Under the pieces are notes generated by a model that was given only the letters and a program-made list of their open reading frames with translations, had not been told where the DNA came from and ran no database searches. Of a stretch of 64,000 nucleotides of DNA, positions 42,340 through 57,463 are shown in pieces. The position numbers and the translations under genes were made by a program. The stretch's first letter is position 1; each line of letters opens with the position of its first letter. The DNA is from Pelagibius marinus. GTDB lineage: Bacteria > Pseudomonadota > Alphaproteobacteria > Kiloniellales > Kiloniellaceae. Location of the stretch: the NCBI RefSeq assembly GCF_014925385.1, contig NZ_JACSDK010000010.1, positions 248,001 to 312,000 on the forward strand, written 5' to 3'.

Positions 42340-43545
42340 ATGCAAATGATCGTGAAAGCCGAGAGCCCGCGCGCGCCGCGGGCCATCCCCAGTGTTTTTG
42401 GGGGAATTCTGGGCGTGGCTCTCCTGGGGCTGACGGCGGCCTGCGGGGAGCAGGGCAGCGGTGCCGCCGCCCAGCAGGCCGCGCCGCCGCCGCCCAAAGT
42501 CACCGTGGCCAAGCCGGTGGTCCGCGACATCGTCGAGGACGACGAGTTCGTCGGCCGTTTCGAGGCCCTGGACGAGGTCGACCTGCGCGCCCGGGTGGGT
42601 GGCTACCTGGAGAAGGTGCACTTCACCGACGGCGCCATCGTCGCCAAGGGCGACCTGCTGTTCACCATCGACCAGCGCCCCTACAAGGCCGCCGTGGGCG
42701 AGGCCGAGGCGAACCTGAAGATCGCCCGCTCCCAGGTCGAATACACCAAGAAGCAGTTGGAGCGCGCCCGCGAGCTTTCCACGCGCGGCAACATCTCGGT
42801 CAGCGCCCTCGATGAGCGCCAGCAGGAATACGTCGCCGCCCTGGCCCAGGTGCAAGGCGCCAAGGCGGCGCTGGACAGCGCCAAGCTGGACCTGGAATAC
42901 ACCGAGATCCGCGCGCCCATTGCAGGGCGTATCGACCGCAACCTGATCTCGGTGGGCAACCTGGTGGTGCCGGACGACACGACGCTGACCACCATCGTGG
43001 CCATCGACCCCATCAACTTCTACTTCGACATCGACGAGCGCTCCTTCCTCGCCTATGCCCGCGACGCCAGGGCGCGCGGCGTGGCGCTGCAGGAAGGCGC
43101 GGGCGCGCTGCCGGTGAAGGTAAGGCTTTCCGACGCGCGCGACGGCACCTTCGAAGGCACCCTGGATTTCGCCGAGAACAAGGTCGACCAGGACACCGGC
43201 ACCATGCGGGTGCGCGCCGTCTTCGACAATCCGGCGCTGGTGCTGCAGCCTGGCCTCTTCGGCATCATCAACATTCCGGGCTCGCTGCCCTACCGCGGCG
43301 TCATGGTGCCCGACAGCGCCATCACCGCCGACCAGGACAAGCGCCTGGTCTATGTGGTGGACGAGGCCGGCAAGGTGTCGCGGCAGGAGATTCGCCCCGG
43401 GCCGCGCCTGCACGGCTACCGCGTCGTGCGCGAGGGCCTGACCGGCGAGGAGACCATCGTCGTCGAGGGCCTCATGCGGGTGCGCCCGGGCGCCACCGTC
43501 ACGCCCGAGTTCAAGGAACTGCCGCAGGTCGCCGCGGTCAAGTAG
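42340..43545 (+). CDS. RND efflux periplasmic adaptor subunit
   Basis: Membrane-fusion protein of a tripartite pump, 401 residues from the ATG at 42340 (GTG at 42325 is an alternative). The signal ends LLGLTAACGEQ, a lipobox, so it is likely an inner-membrane-anchored lipoprotein as in MexA/AcrA. Order: barrel-lipoyl segment (VDLRARVGGYLEKVHFTDGA), coiled-coil hairpin (about 105-165), second lipoyl half (YTEIRAPIAGRIDRNLISVG), beta-barrel (FYFDIDERSFL), membrane-proximal domain. It is 10 bases ahead of the permease gene. No outer-membrane TolC-like gene follows, so a channel encoded elsewhere is needed. Confidence 0.94.
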   Translation: MQMIVKAESPRAPRAIPSVFGGILGVALLGLTAACGEQGSGAAAQQAAPPPPKVTVAKPVVRDIVEDDEFVGRFEALDEVDLRARVGGYLEKVHFTDGAIVAKGDLLFTIDQRPYKAAVGEAEANLKIARSQVEYTKKQLERARELSTRGNISVSALDERQQEYVAALAQVQGAKAALDSAKLDLEYTEIRAPIAGRIDRNLISVGNLVVPDDTTLTTIVAIDPINFYFDIDERSFLAYARDARARGVALQEGAGALPVKVRLSDARDGTFEGTLDFAENKVDQDTGTMRVRAVFDNPALVLQPGLFGIINIPGSLPYRGVMVPDSAITADQDKRLVYVVDEAGKVSRQEIRPGPRLHGYRVVREGLTGEETIVVEGLMRVRPGATVTPEFKELPQVAAVK

Positions 43546-43555
43546 GGAGGCGGCC

Positions 43556-46726
<3,171 letters not shown>

Positions 46727-46729
46727 GGC

Positions 46730-47226
46730 CTATTCTTTCCTGGCGGCGAACTCCTTCAAGGCCGCGCCGTCGAAGCGGAAGTAGATCTTCTCCGTCAGCC
46801 GGCGGGCGCCGAGGCGGTCGTAGAAGTCGAGGGCGCGGGAATTGTAGTCCTCCGCGGTCCAGTCCAGGCGCACGCAGCCGCGCTCGACGGCGATCTTCGC
46901 CAGGGCGCGCAGCAGGATCTCGCCGACGCCCTGGCTGCGCGCGGCTTCCGTCACGAAGAGGTCCTTCATGAACAGCTGCCCGCCCAGGTCCGGTGCCGGG
47001 TGGACGACCGCGAAGCTGGCGAAGCCGACAGCTTTGTCCCGGGCCTCGGCCAGCAGGATCTCGACGTTGGCGTGCCCGGCCAGAACCTGCTCGCGCACAT
47101 AGGCGCCCATGGATTCACGGTCCGGGGTCGCGTCGCCCCAGTAGTGCCGTCCGTCCTCGTGGAACAGGCCGGCGACGGCTTCGTGGTCGCAGGCCGACGC
47201 CAGGCGGCAGCTCACCCCTGCCTCGG

Positions 47227-47230
<4 letters not shown>
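46730..47230 (-). CDS. GNAT family N-acetyltransferase
   Basis: The protein has 166 residues. The acetyl-CoA motif A is seen as [20 protein letters not shown] (Q-x-x-G-x-G type) followed by [19 protein letters not shown] and the C-terminal [20 protein letters not shown]. These are typical of small-molecule or diamine-type acetyltransferases; the substrate cannot be read. The start codon overlaps the uvrA stop (ATGA), so it is translationally coupled to uvrA, an unusual partner. Confidence 0.88.
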
Positions 47231-50103
<2,873 letters not shown>

Positions 50104-50346
50104 GACTTCGGCACAGCCTCTCGGTGGGCTCTTAAGGGGGCTCGGGTTCGTCGGATGACCGGTGCTTCGGGATACCGGTGGCGGCGGGCCGCCGATAGGG
50201 TCAATATGGAGGATGGGAGGCGGAAAATCGAGCCCCGGATCGCGCTGCGGTCCTTGTGGATAAGGGATTGCTGACAGGGCCCTGCCAGGACGCTAGAGTC
50301 CGCCGCCACTTGAGGTCGAAAATCGCAGAAACTGGAGAGAATCGGT

Positions 50347-50847
50347 ATGGCGGGCAGCGTGAATAAAGTCATTTTGGTGGGGAACCTGGGGCGCGATCCG
50401 GAGATCCGCAGCACCCAGGACGGCACCAAGGTCGCCAACCTGTCCCTCGCTACCTCGGAAACCTGGCGCGACCGCAACAGCGGCGAGCGGCGCGAGCGCA
50501 CGGAATGGCACCGGGTCGTGATCTTCAACGACAAACTCTGCGAAGTAGCGGAGAAGTATCTGCGCAAGGGCTCCAAGATCTACATCGAGGGCCAGCTCCA
50601 GACCCGCAAGTGGACCGACAAGGACGGCCAGGACCGCTATACCACCGAGGTGGTCCTGCAGCGCTTCCGTGGTGAACTGACCATGCTGGACGGCCGCCAG
50701 GACGGCGGCGGAGCCGACTACAGCGACGACGGTGGTCCTGGGGCCGGCGGCGGCTTCGGCGGCGGCGGCTCCGGCGGGGGCGGCTTCGGCGGTGGCTCCG
50801 GCGGCGGTGGCGGCGGCAGCGACCTGGACGATGAAATCCCCTTCTAG
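50347..50847 (+). CDS. ssb: Single-stranded DNA-binding protein
   Basis: The protein has 166 residues. The OB fold spans about 5-110 ([60 protein letters not shown]). A Gly-rich disordered linker follows and the acidic tip DLDDEIPF ends the protein, the docking site for RecO, Exo I and other partners. It is divergent from uvrA and is followed by a GC-rich hairpin and the long gyrA leader. Confidence 0.97.
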   Translation: MAGSVNKVILVGNLGRDPEIRSTQDGTKVANLSLATSETWRDRNSGERRERTEWHRVVIFNDKLCEVAEKYLRKGSKIYIEGQLQTRKWTDKDGQDRYTTEVVLQRFRGELTMLDGRQDGGGADYSDDGGPGAGGGFGGGGSGGGGFGGGSGGGGGGSDLDDEIPF

Positions 50848-50860
50848 GGGCGGCTGCAGG

Positions 50861-50875
50861 CCCGCCGGCGGCGGG
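50861..50875 (+). terminator. Short GC hairpin after ssb
   Basis: CCCGCC-GGC-GGCGGG starts 14 bases after the ssb stop. The stem is six GC pairs but no T-tract follows, so termination would be inefficient or factor-dependent. Confidence 0.35.
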
Positions 50876-51289
50876 TAGAAGCGGCAGCCGTCGCAATCAA
50901 CTGAATATGCGTTGAAACCGGTCTGCCGGACGGCCCGATCGCAGCCTTCCGGCGGTGACTTCGCGCCTGCGCCGTGGCGTTTCCATTGAGCGCCGGAGCG
51001 GCTTTTGTAAGTCATTGAAAAAGCTAATAGATTTACGCTATCTCCGGCGCCGAGAATGTTGTCGCGGCGGGGCGGGATTGCTATAGTCGAACCTACGATT
51101 CGCGGGGGATTCCCGCGGGTTATCCGAGGCCTCTTGCCTTCGGAATGCCCGCAGGTTGGGGACCAGGGAAAACCCGGCTGATCCAACCGTTTTCTGAGGT
51201 GTTTTTCGGCCCCCACCTGACCAGGCCAAGGGGGCCAGGCAATCCGTTGTCCGGGCGTGGTGCCCGGGCGTCTTCTCAAGGCAGTTCTC
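50876..51289 (+). promoter_or_regulatory. gyrA upstream region: no gene; promoters and leader hairpins
   Basis: No convincing gene is present in this 414-base stretch. Two promoter candidates are seen: TTGAAA-N16-GCTATC (51015-51042) and the better TTGTCG-N17-TATAGT (51059-51087). Transcription from the second would give a leader of roughly 195 bases. It contains CGCGGG-GGATT-CCCGCG (just after the promoter) and CCGGGC-GTGGT-GCCCGG (51251-51267), which ends 22 bases before the gyrA start. The gyrase gene is supercoiling-regulated in other bacteria, and a GC-rich discriminator near TATAGT would fit that. Confidence 0.45.
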
Positions 51290-54055
51290 TTGTCTGATCC
51301 GTCACAGCCGACTTCCGATTTCGACATAACGCCGGTCACCATCGAGGAGGAGATGAAGCGCTCCTACCTCGATTACGCCATGAGCGTGATCGTGGCCCGG
51401 GCGCTGCCCGACGTGCGCGACGGCCTGAAGCCCGTGCACCGGCGCATCCTCTACGCCATGAAGGAGGCCGGCTACGACTGGAACCGGCCCTACCGCAAAT
51501 CGGCCCGCGTGGTCGGTGACGTCATGGGTCAGTACCACCCGCACGGCGACAGCGCCATTTACGACACCATGGTCCGCCTGGCGCAGGATTTCTCCATGCG
51601 CCTGCCGCTGATCGACGGCCAGGGCAACTTCGGTTCCATGGACGGCGACCCGGCGGCGGCCATGCGCTACACCGAAGCGCGCCTGACCCGCTCGGCCAGT
51701 GATGCGCTGCTGCAGGACATCGACGAGGACACCGTCGATTTCCAGGACAACTACGACGAAACCACCCAGGAACCGATCGTCCTGCCGGCGCGGTTCCCGA
51801 ACCTGCTGGTCAACGGCGCCGGCGGCATCGCCGTCGGCATGGCGACCAACATCCCGCCCCATAATCTGGGCGAGGTGATCGACGCCTGCTGCGCCTACAT
51901 CGACGATCCGGAGATTTCCATCGACCGGCTGATGGAGCTGGTGCCGGGCCCGGACTTCCCGACCGGCGGCATCATCCTGGGGCGCGCCGGCATCCGCGAC
52001 GCCTACCACACGGGCCGCGGGTCGCTGCGCGTGCGCGCGGCGACCTCCATCGAGGAGGTCCGCAAGGACCGGAATGCCATCGTGGTCAGCGAAGTGCCCT
52101 ACCAGGTCAACAAGGCGCGCATGCTGGAGCGCATCGCCGAGCTGGTGCGCGCCAAGACCATCGAGGGCATCGCCGACCTGCGCGACGAAAGCGACCGCCA
52201 GGGCCTGCGCGTGGTCATCGAACTGCGCCGCGAGGCCGAGCCCGAGGTGGTGCTGAACCAGCTGTTCCGCTACTCGCCGCTGCAGGGTTCCTTCGGCTGC
52301 AACATGCTGGCCCTCAACGGCGGCCGCCCGGAGCTTTTGGACCTGAAGGCGATCATCGCCGCCTTCATGGACTTCCGCGAGGAGGTCGTCACCCGGCGCA
52401 CCGCTTTCCGCCTGGGCAAGGCCCGCGACCGCGCCCACCTGTTGGTCGGCCTGGCCATCGCCGTGGCAAACATCGACCCGATCATCGAACTGATCCGCGC
52501 CGCGCCCGATCCGGTGGCCGCCCGCGAGGGCCTGATGGGCCGGCGCTGGCCGGCAGAAACCGTGGCGCCGCTCATCGAGCTGATCGACGAGCCGGGCCGC
52601 GAGGTGGCGGCCGACGGCACCTACCAGCTTTCCGAGCTGCAGGCCCGGGCCATCCTGGAATTGCGCCTGCAGCGCCTGACCGGCCTGGAGCGCGAGAAGA
52701 TCGCCCAGGAGCTGGAAGAGATCGCCGCCGAGATCAAGGGCTTCCTGGAGATCCTGGGATCGCGGGCGCGCCTGCTGGAGGTGCTGCGCGGCGAGCTCAT
52801 CGACATGAAGGAGCGCTTTGCGACGCCGCGGCGCACCCAGATCGTCGAGGCCGGCTTCGAGCAGGAAGACGAGGACCTTATCCAGCGTGAGGACATGGTG
52901 GTCACCGTCACCCACGGCGGCTACATCAAGCGCGTGCCGCTGTCGACCTACCGCGCCCAGCGCCGCGGCGGCAAGGGGCGCGCCGGCATGGCGACGCGCG
53001 ACGAGGATTTTGTCAGCAAGGTCTTCGTCTGCAACACCCATACGCCGGTGCTGTTCTTCTCCTCGCGCGGCATGGTCTACAAGCTGAAGGTCTACCGCCT
53101 GCCCATCGGCACGCCCCAGGCCCGCGGCAAGGCCCTGATCAACCTGCTGCCGCTGCAGGAGGGCGAGTGGATCACGACCTTCATGCCCATGCCCGAGGAC
53201 GAGACCACCTGGGACCAGATGTTCGTGGTCTTTGCCACCTCGGCCGGAGACGTAAGACGCAACAAGCTCTCCGACTTCGTGCGGGTCATGGCCAACGGCA
53301 AGATCGCCATGAAGCTGGAGGAGAGCGACGGCGAGCTGGTCTCCGTGCGTACCTGCACGGAGGACGACGACGTGCTTCTGGCCACCGCCGGCGGGCGCTG
53401 CATCCGCTTCGGCGTTGATGACGTGCGCGTCTTCGCCGGGCGCAACTCCACCGGCGTGCGCGGCATCAAGCTGGGCAAGGGTGACAAGGTCATCTCCATG
53501 TCGATCCTGCGCTCCGGCGAGACCGTCAGCACCGAGGAACGCGACGCCTACCTGCGCTACGCCAACGCCAAGCGGCGCGGCGAGAACGGCGGCTCGGAGA
53601 ACGGCTCGACGGAGGCAGGCGCCGAGATCGAGCTCAGCCAGGAACGTCTCGCCGAGCTGGCCGAGGGCGAGCAGTTCGTGCTTTCCGTCGCCGCCGACGG
53701 CTACGGTAAGCGCACCTCGGCCTACGAGTACCGCGTCACCGGGCGTGGCGGCCGCGGCATCGGGAACCTGGACCTGGCGCGCGGCGGCGGCGTGGAGTCA
53801 AGCGTGGTGGCCGCTTTCCCGATAGAGGAGAGCGACCAGATCATGTTGGTGACCGACGGCGGCAAGCTGATCCGCAGCCCCGTCGAGGACATCCGTATCG
53901 CCGGGCGCACCACCCGTGGCGTGATGCTGTTCCGTATCGACAAGAGCGAGCGTATTGTATCGGTGGCGCATCTCTCCGAGGATGAGGACGAGGAGGGCGA
54001 GGACGAGGCCGGCGGCAGCGCGGGCGACGCCATGCCCCCTGCGGAAGAGACCTAG
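51290..54055 (+). CDS. gyrA: DNA gyrase subunit A
   Basis: Breakage-reunion subunit of gyrase, 921 residues from the TTG at 51290 ([20 protein letters not shown]), with AAGG upstream; the frame extends up to a GTG at 51257. The segment [20 protein letters not shown] and the QRDR region [17 protein letters not shown] carry Ser and Asp at the quinolone-resistance positions, the sensitive state. The active Tyr is in AMRYTEARL. The GyrA box [10 protein letters not shown] near residue 560 distinguishes it from ParC. An acidic C-terminal tail ([14 protein letters not shown]) follows the beta-pinwheel. Confidence 0.97.
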   Translation: MSDPSQPTSDFDITPVTIEEEMKRSYLDYAMSVIVARALPDVRDGLKPVHRRILYAMKEAGYDWNRPYRKSARVVGDVMGQYHPHGDSAIYDTMVRLAQDFSMRLPLIDGQGNFGSMDGDPAAAMRYTEARLTRSASDALLQDIDEDTVDFQDNYDETTQEPIVLPARFPNLLVNGAGGIAVGMATNIPPHNLGEVIDACCAYIDDPEISIDRLMELVPGPDFPTGGIILGRAGIRDAYHTGRGSLRVRAATSIEEVRKDRNAIVVSEVPYQVNKARMLERIAELVRAKTIEGIADLRDESDRQGLRVVIELRREAEPEVVLNQLFRYSPLQGSFGCNMLALNGGRPELLDLKAIIAAFMDFREEVVTRRTAFRLGKARDRAHLLVGLAIAVANIDPIIELIRAAPDPVAAREGLMGRRWPAETVAPLIELIDEPGREVAADGTYQLSELQARAILELRLQRLTGLEREKIAQELEEIAAEIKGFLEILGSRARLLEVLRGELIDMKERFATPRRTQIVEAGFEQEDEDLIQREDMVVTVTHGGYIKRVPLSTYRAQRRGGKGRAGMATRDEDFVSKVFVCNTHTPVLFFSSRGMVYKLKVYRLPIGTPQARGKALINLLPLQEGEWITTFMPMPEDETTWDQMFVVFATSAGDVRRNKLSDFVRVMANGKIAMKLEESDGELVSVRTCTEDDDVLLATAGGRCIRFGVDDVRVFAGRNSTGVRGIKLGKGDKVISMSILRSGETVSTEERDAYLRYANAKRRGENGGSENGSTEAGAEIELSQERLAELAEGEQFVLSVAADGYGKRTSAYEYRVTGRGGRGIGNLDLARGGGVESSVVAAFPIEESDQIMLVTDGGKLIRSPVEDIRIAGRTTRGVMLFRIDKSERIVSVAHLSEDEDEEGEDEAGGSAGDAMPPAEET

Positions 54056-54105
54056 GCGCGAGACGACCGTCACGAGTTGAGGGCGATGAGAAGAGGGCCC
54101 GGAAT

Positions 54106-54660
54106 ATGAGCGCTCCCCTGGTCGGGGTCTATCCCGGCACCTTCGATCCGATCACCAACGGCCACCGCGACATTATCGGGCGCGCCTGCAAGGTGGCCGA
54201 CCGTCTGGTCATCGCCGTGGCGCGCAATGCCGGCAAGGGGCCGCTGTTCTCCATCGACGAGCGGGTCGAGATGGTGCGCGACGAGATCGCCGCCATGGAC
54301 ACCCACGGCGCCGAGGTGCAGGTGCGTGCCTTCGACAACCTGCTGATCGATTTCTGCCACGAGGTCGGCGCCAGCCTGCTGATCCGCGGCCTGCGCGCCG
54401 TCTCGGACTTCGAGTACGAGTTCCAGATGGCGGCTATGAACGCGCGGCTGGACTCGCGGGTCGAGACGGTCTTCCTCATGGCCTCCGAACGCCAGCAGTT
54501 CATCTCCTCGCGCTTCGTCAAGGAGATCGGGCGCCTGGGCGGCGACATCAGCAGCTTCGTCAGCCTGCCGGTGGCCGAGCGCCTGCGCGACCGCTTCGAC
54601 GTGGAGCAGCGCAGCGGCGGCGACGACCGCCGCCGCCAGACCTTCAAGGACGAGATTTAG
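54106..54660 (+). CDS. coaD: Phosphopantetheine adenylyltransferase
   Basis: Penultimate enzyme of coenzyme A synthesis (4'-phosphopantetheine + ATP to dephospho-CoA), 184 residues. The nucleotidyltransferase signature is GVYPGTFDPITNGHRDII (TxGH type). LLIRGLRAVSDFEYEFQMA and the ATP-binding FISSRFVKEIGRLGGD (ISSR) are intact. A ~15-residue basic C-terminal extension is longer than in E. coli CoaD. It follows gyrA by 50 bases, the conserved alphaproteobacterial order, but the usual peptidyl-prolyl isomerase/queA/tgt genes are not downstream. Confidence 0.96.
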   Translation: MSAPLVGVYPGTFDPITNGHRDIIGRACKVADRLVIAVARNAGKGPLFSIDERVEMVRDEIAAMDTHGAEVQVRAFDNLLIDFCHEVGASLLIRGLRAVSDFEYEFQMAAMNARLDSRVETVFLMASERQQFISSRFVKEIGRLGGDISSFVSLPVAERLRDRFDVEQRSGGDDRRRQTFKDEI

Positions 54661-54671
54661 AGGAGATTCCG

Positions 54672-54703
54672 TCTTTGGTGGACCGCCCCTCTTTGGTTGA
54701 CCG
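54672..54703 (+). repeat. Imperfect 14-bp direct repeat before tRNA-Lys
   Basis: TCTTTGGTGGACCG (54672-54685) and TCTTTGGTTGACCG (54690-54703) differ at one base and have an 18-bp period. The second copy contains the -35 element of the tRNA-Lys promoter. Confidence 0.6.
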
Positions 54704-54725
54704 GGCGGGAAGTGCCCACTAAGGT
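54697..54725 (+). promoter_or_regulatory. Promoter of tRNA-Lys
   Basis: TTGACC (54697-54702), a 17-base spacer and TAAGGT (54720-54725) precede the tRNA by about 41 bases. The -35 box is close to consensus. Confidence 0.5.
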
Positions 54726-54766
54726 GCGCCCGCCGCGCCCGAACAAGGCGCCAACCCCTCCCTTGG

Positions 54767-54842
54767 GGGCCCGTAGCTCAGTTGGTAGAGCACCTGACTT
54801 TTAATCAGGGCGTCGCAGGTTCGATCCCTGCCGGGCTCACCA
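54767..54842 (+). tRNA. tRNA-Lys (anticodon UUU)
   Basis: A complete 76-base cloverleaf. The acceptor stem GGGCCCG pairs with CGGGCTC (one G-T). The D-arm reads GCTCAGTTGGTAGAGC, the anticodon stem-loop CCTGA-CTTTTAA-TCAGG gives anticodon TTT, and the T-arm has GGTTCGATCC. A73 and the CCA end are encoded. It replaces the genes usually found after coaD. Confidence 0.97.
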
Positions 54843-54923
54843 CCCCCACCGGCCGCCCCGCCGGCCACAGCGACACCATATCCAGTGAATGCCGGTCTCC
54901 GCCGGTTCGTCCGTGCTTGGGCC

Positions 54924-55421
54924 TTAACTGCTCAGGCGTTCGTCGGTGGCGGCCACCGGCAGGTAGATCAGCCGGGTCTCTCCGGCTCTGCCGGGGAAGA
55001 CTCCGCGAAAGACCTTGATGAAGCTGCGGTCCTCCTGCATCAGGGCCGAGGTGGAGAGAACCGGGTCGCCGGTGGCCAAGGCGGTTCGAAATTCTTCGGT
55101 GCGTGCTTGCTTCGACCCGGCGGTAATGCCGTCGCCGAACAGCTTGCCGGTATTGTCCCGGGCAAGCAGCGCGACGATGGCGGTTCCGACAACGCGGTGG
55201 CGAAAAACGTCCGGTTCGATCTCCTCCAGGATCTGCACCCAGGGCAGAAGCTTCAGATTGTCCGCGGGATCGAAGCTCGACCGATCCAGGTATCCGTCGG
55301 GGCCGCGCTTCGAGAGGAAATAGTCATAGAAGACGCGCACAGGATGCTGCGGCGGAAGCTCCCTTGCATCAATCAGACGATGCTGTTTCTCGAACAAGTT
55401 CGATTCGCCGCAAGGTGGCAT
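54924..55421 (-). CDS. PAS-domain protein of the PAS_5 family
   Basis: The protein has 165 residues. The segment VFYDYFLSKRGPDGYLDRSS then FDPADNLKLLPWVQILEEIE and FRHRVVGTAIVALLARDNTG is the pattern of PAS_5 (DUF1488-unrelated) proteins common in Rhodospirillales. No output domain is attached, so it is a free-standing PAS sensor of unknown ligand and partner. No cysteine or histidine marks it as haem- or flavin-binding. Neighbours give no clue. Confidence 0.75.
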   Translation of the reverse strand: MPPCGESNLFEKQHRLIDARELPPQHPVRVFYDYFLSKRGPDGYLDRSSFDPADNLKLLPWVQILEEIEPDVFRHRVVGTAIVALLARDNTGKLFGDGITAGSKQARTEEFRTALATGDPVLSTSALMQEDRSFIKVFRGVFPGRAGETRLIYLPVAATDERLSS

Positions 55422-55603
55422 CAGAAGCTTCCGAATATAAATACAATAGAGAAACGTCTAAAGCGCGCCCCCGTTGAGCATAAGCACTTCCGGAGCAGAC
55501 TGGCAATGATGCCAGTTCAACGGCGTTGTATTGAGTACTGTTGCTCGATCAGCACTTGTACCTGCGCCACAGTGCGGGGGTTCTCGCGGGGTCGCAGGGC
55601 GTC

Positions 55604-56179
55604 TCAGGGCTTCAGCATCAGGATCCATTCGCTGCCGGGGCTGTCCCAGCCGTCCTTGACCATGTGCCGGCGGGCGGCCTCGCGGTAGCCGCAGCGCTCG
55701 TAGAGGGCCTTGGCGCCGGTGTTGTTGTCGGCGACGATCAGGCTCATGCCCCTGGGTCCGCGATAGCGCTCCGCAAAGCCGAGCAGCCGGGTGCCGATGC
55801 CGCGCCCGCGCATCTCTCGCAGTGTCGAGAGAACGTAGACGTAACCGGTTCCGGGCGCCTCATTCTCCAGTTCCTGCAGGGGCACGAAGAGCGGCGGGAG
55901 GTCGGGGTCAAGAGGGGGCGAAGGATCGGGCAGGGCGCGCGTGATGAGGCAGCCTGCGGGCCGACCCTCGGCTTCGGCGATCCAGCTGTGCCGATAGGAG
56001 ATGCCGGAGTCTTCGCTCAGGATCCTGGCGCGCCCGACTTCCCAAGACGATTCCCCGGGCCCGGCCATCTGGGCCCAGATGCGCTCGGGAATGTCTTCGC
56101 CGGCGCGGTTGATCAAAGGCAACAGGAACTCGGCGTCTTCCGGCTTTCCCGGGCGAATGGTGAAGTCATCGAGCGGCAT
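55604..56179 (-). CDS. GNAT family N-acetyltransferase
   Basis: The protein has 191 residues. It begins FTIRPGKPEDAEFLLPLINR, common in GNAT proteins. The acetyl-CoA motif is YVLSTLREMRGRGIGTRLLG (R-G-x-G-x-G/T type), followed by MSLIVADNNTGAKALYERCG and YREAARRHMVKDGWDSPGSE. The latter segment is seen in a GNAT subgroup common in alphaproteobacteria. The substrate is unknown. It has 182 bases free upstream and probably its own promoter. Confidence 0.88.
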   Translation of the reverse strand: MPLDDFTIRPGKPEDAEFLLPLINRAGEDIPERIWAQMAGPGESSWEVGRARILSEDSGISYRHSWIAEAEGRPAGCLITRALPDPSPPLDPDLPPLFVPLQELENEAPGTGYVYVLSTLREMRGRGIGTRLLGFAERYRGPRGMSLIVADNNTGAKALYERCGYREAARRHMVKDGWDSPGSEWILMLKP

Positions 56180-56279
56180 GGCGGCCTGAGCCCTCTGCGC
56201 GGTGCGCTATGAGAGGACATATGATACAGCCGCAGGGCTTCGGGTGGGAGGCTTCAGGCGTCGGCGCTGCGAGCGCGTC

Positions 56280-56531
56280 CTACTGCTCCGGCGTGTCGCG
56301 GTCCATGAGCATGAGGTTGGCGGCCAGGGACACGCCGCCGAAGGTGATGAAGAGGCCGAAGAACAGCAGGAAGACGACCAGCCAGGGCGCTTCGCTGTTG
56401 AAGGCCAGGCTGCGCAGCCCGGCCAGGTCGCTGGCCAGGATCGCCAGGCCGAAAAGGGCGCCGGCGCCCAGCCCCATGGTGAGGTGGCGCACCACGAAGC
56501 GCAGGGCGATCTTGTCGTTGGGGCTCAGCAC
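56280..56531 (-). CDS. Small two-helix membrane protein
   Basis: The protein has 83 residues, starting with GTG after a GAGGAT ribosome binding site. Two membrane helices (about 18-36, TMGLGAGALFGLAILASDLA, and 50-70, VVFLLFFGLFITFGGVSLAA) are joined by a short loop. I recognise no family with certainty; small proteins of this plan occur beside msrQ-like genes. It lies 35 bases downstream of the msrQ-like gene on the same strand, likely one transcript. Confidence 0.65.
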   Translation of the reverse strand: MLSPNDKIALRFVVRHLTMGLGAGALFGLAILASDLAGLRSLAFNSEAPWLVVFLLFFGLFITFGGVSLAANLMLMDRDTPEQ

Positions 56532-56566
56532 GGCCGTCTATCCTCGGCGGATTGGGGCTCCTGCCT

Positions 56567-57463
56567 TCAAGAATTGGTGCGCTGCTCGGCCCCGGCAAGG
56601 GAAATGTTCCCGGGCAGATTGTCGCAGCTGCGGGCGGCCTGCAGGCGCTTTGTCAGCCACCGCAGCGCCTGAAGCGGCAGCGGCAGCGCGGACAGCGCCA
56701 TGACGATCCACATGGGCCGGATCTGGTAGCTGAAGTCCAGGTTGGACAGCAACACCCGCTCGGCCGGCACGCCGCTTGCGGCCGCGTACCAGGCGAACTC
56801 GATTGTCGCCGCGCCCAGGCCCGCGAGCAGCGCCACGGCGAGGACACCGAGCGGCGTGGCGGGGACGGCGCGCAGCCGGTGCAACATCAGCGCGAAGAAG
56901 ACTCCGCTGAGCAGGACCGCCTGGGAGACGTCGGTCTTGGATTGCATGAAGAAATGCAGCAGCCCGAGCGCGGTCAGCACATAGATGGCGCGGTGCAGCC
57001 GCTTCCAGTTCTTGCGCAGCCTGCGCATGGCCGCATCGAAAGAGGTTGCAGCCAGCACCGTCAGGCCGGTGAGGGCGACGAAGCCGATCAGCAGGTAGAC
57101 GCGGCTGGCGATTTCGCTGGCGACCTTGGCCAGGTTGCCGTCCTGGTCCAGGATGTAGAGGGCGAAGTGGCCGGCGATGTAGCCGAAGGCGGTGACGCCG
57201 AGCAGGCGGCGGATGCTGATCAGCCGCGACCACGACAGCAGCGACTTCAGCGGCGTCACCGCGAGCGAGGCGAGCACGAAATAGAGCGTCCAGGTGCCGG
57301 TCAGAAGGGTTGCCGCCTTCAGGGGCTCGGCCCCCAGGGCGCCGGTCAGGAAAGCGTAGGCGATCCATAGAGCGGGCAGCACCGCCACGGTGAAGGCAAG
57401 CCCATGGAGCGGCGAGAAGCGGCCCGCGCGGTCGTTCCACGGTACGAAGTCAGCGAGTCGCAT
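56567..57463 (-). CDS. msrQ: MsrQ-like haem-binding membrane subunit (ferric reductase-like domain)
   Basis: The protein has 298 residues with about eight helices. LLTGTWTLYFVLASLAVTPL, SLLSWSRLISIRRLLGVTAF, YIAGHFALYILDQDGNLAKV and KNWKRLHRAIYVLTALGLLH carry the MsrQ pattern, including three candidate haem-ligand histidines. MsrQ passes electrons from the quinone pool to periplasmic MsrP, which repairs methionine sulfoxide. No msrP gene is adjacent, which is unusual, so the partner must be elsewhere or different. The protein is about 90 residues longer than E. coli MsrQ; the extra C-terminal part adds two helices. Confidence 0.8.
   Translation of the reverse strand: MRLADFVPWNDRAGRFSPLHGLAFTVAVLPALWIAYAFLTGALGAEPLKAATLLTGTWTLYFVLASLAVTPLKSLLSWSRLISIRRLLGVTAFGYIAGHFALYILDQDGNLAKVASEIASRVYLLIGFVALTGLTVLAATSFDAAMRRLRKNWKRLHRAIYVLTALGLLHFFMQSKTDVSQAVLLSGVFFALMLHRLRAVPATPLGVLAVALLAGLGAATIEFAWYAAASGVPAERVLLSNLDFSYQIRPMWIVMALSALPLPLQALRWLTKRLQAARSCDNLPGNISLAGAEQRTNS

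Noticed and set aside
50104-50346. LexA (SOS) box between uvrA and ssb
   Set aside because: The closest sequence, GTTC-N7-GACC at 50146-50160, mismatches the required second GTTC; no perfect alphaproteobacterial GTTC-N7-GTTC was found.
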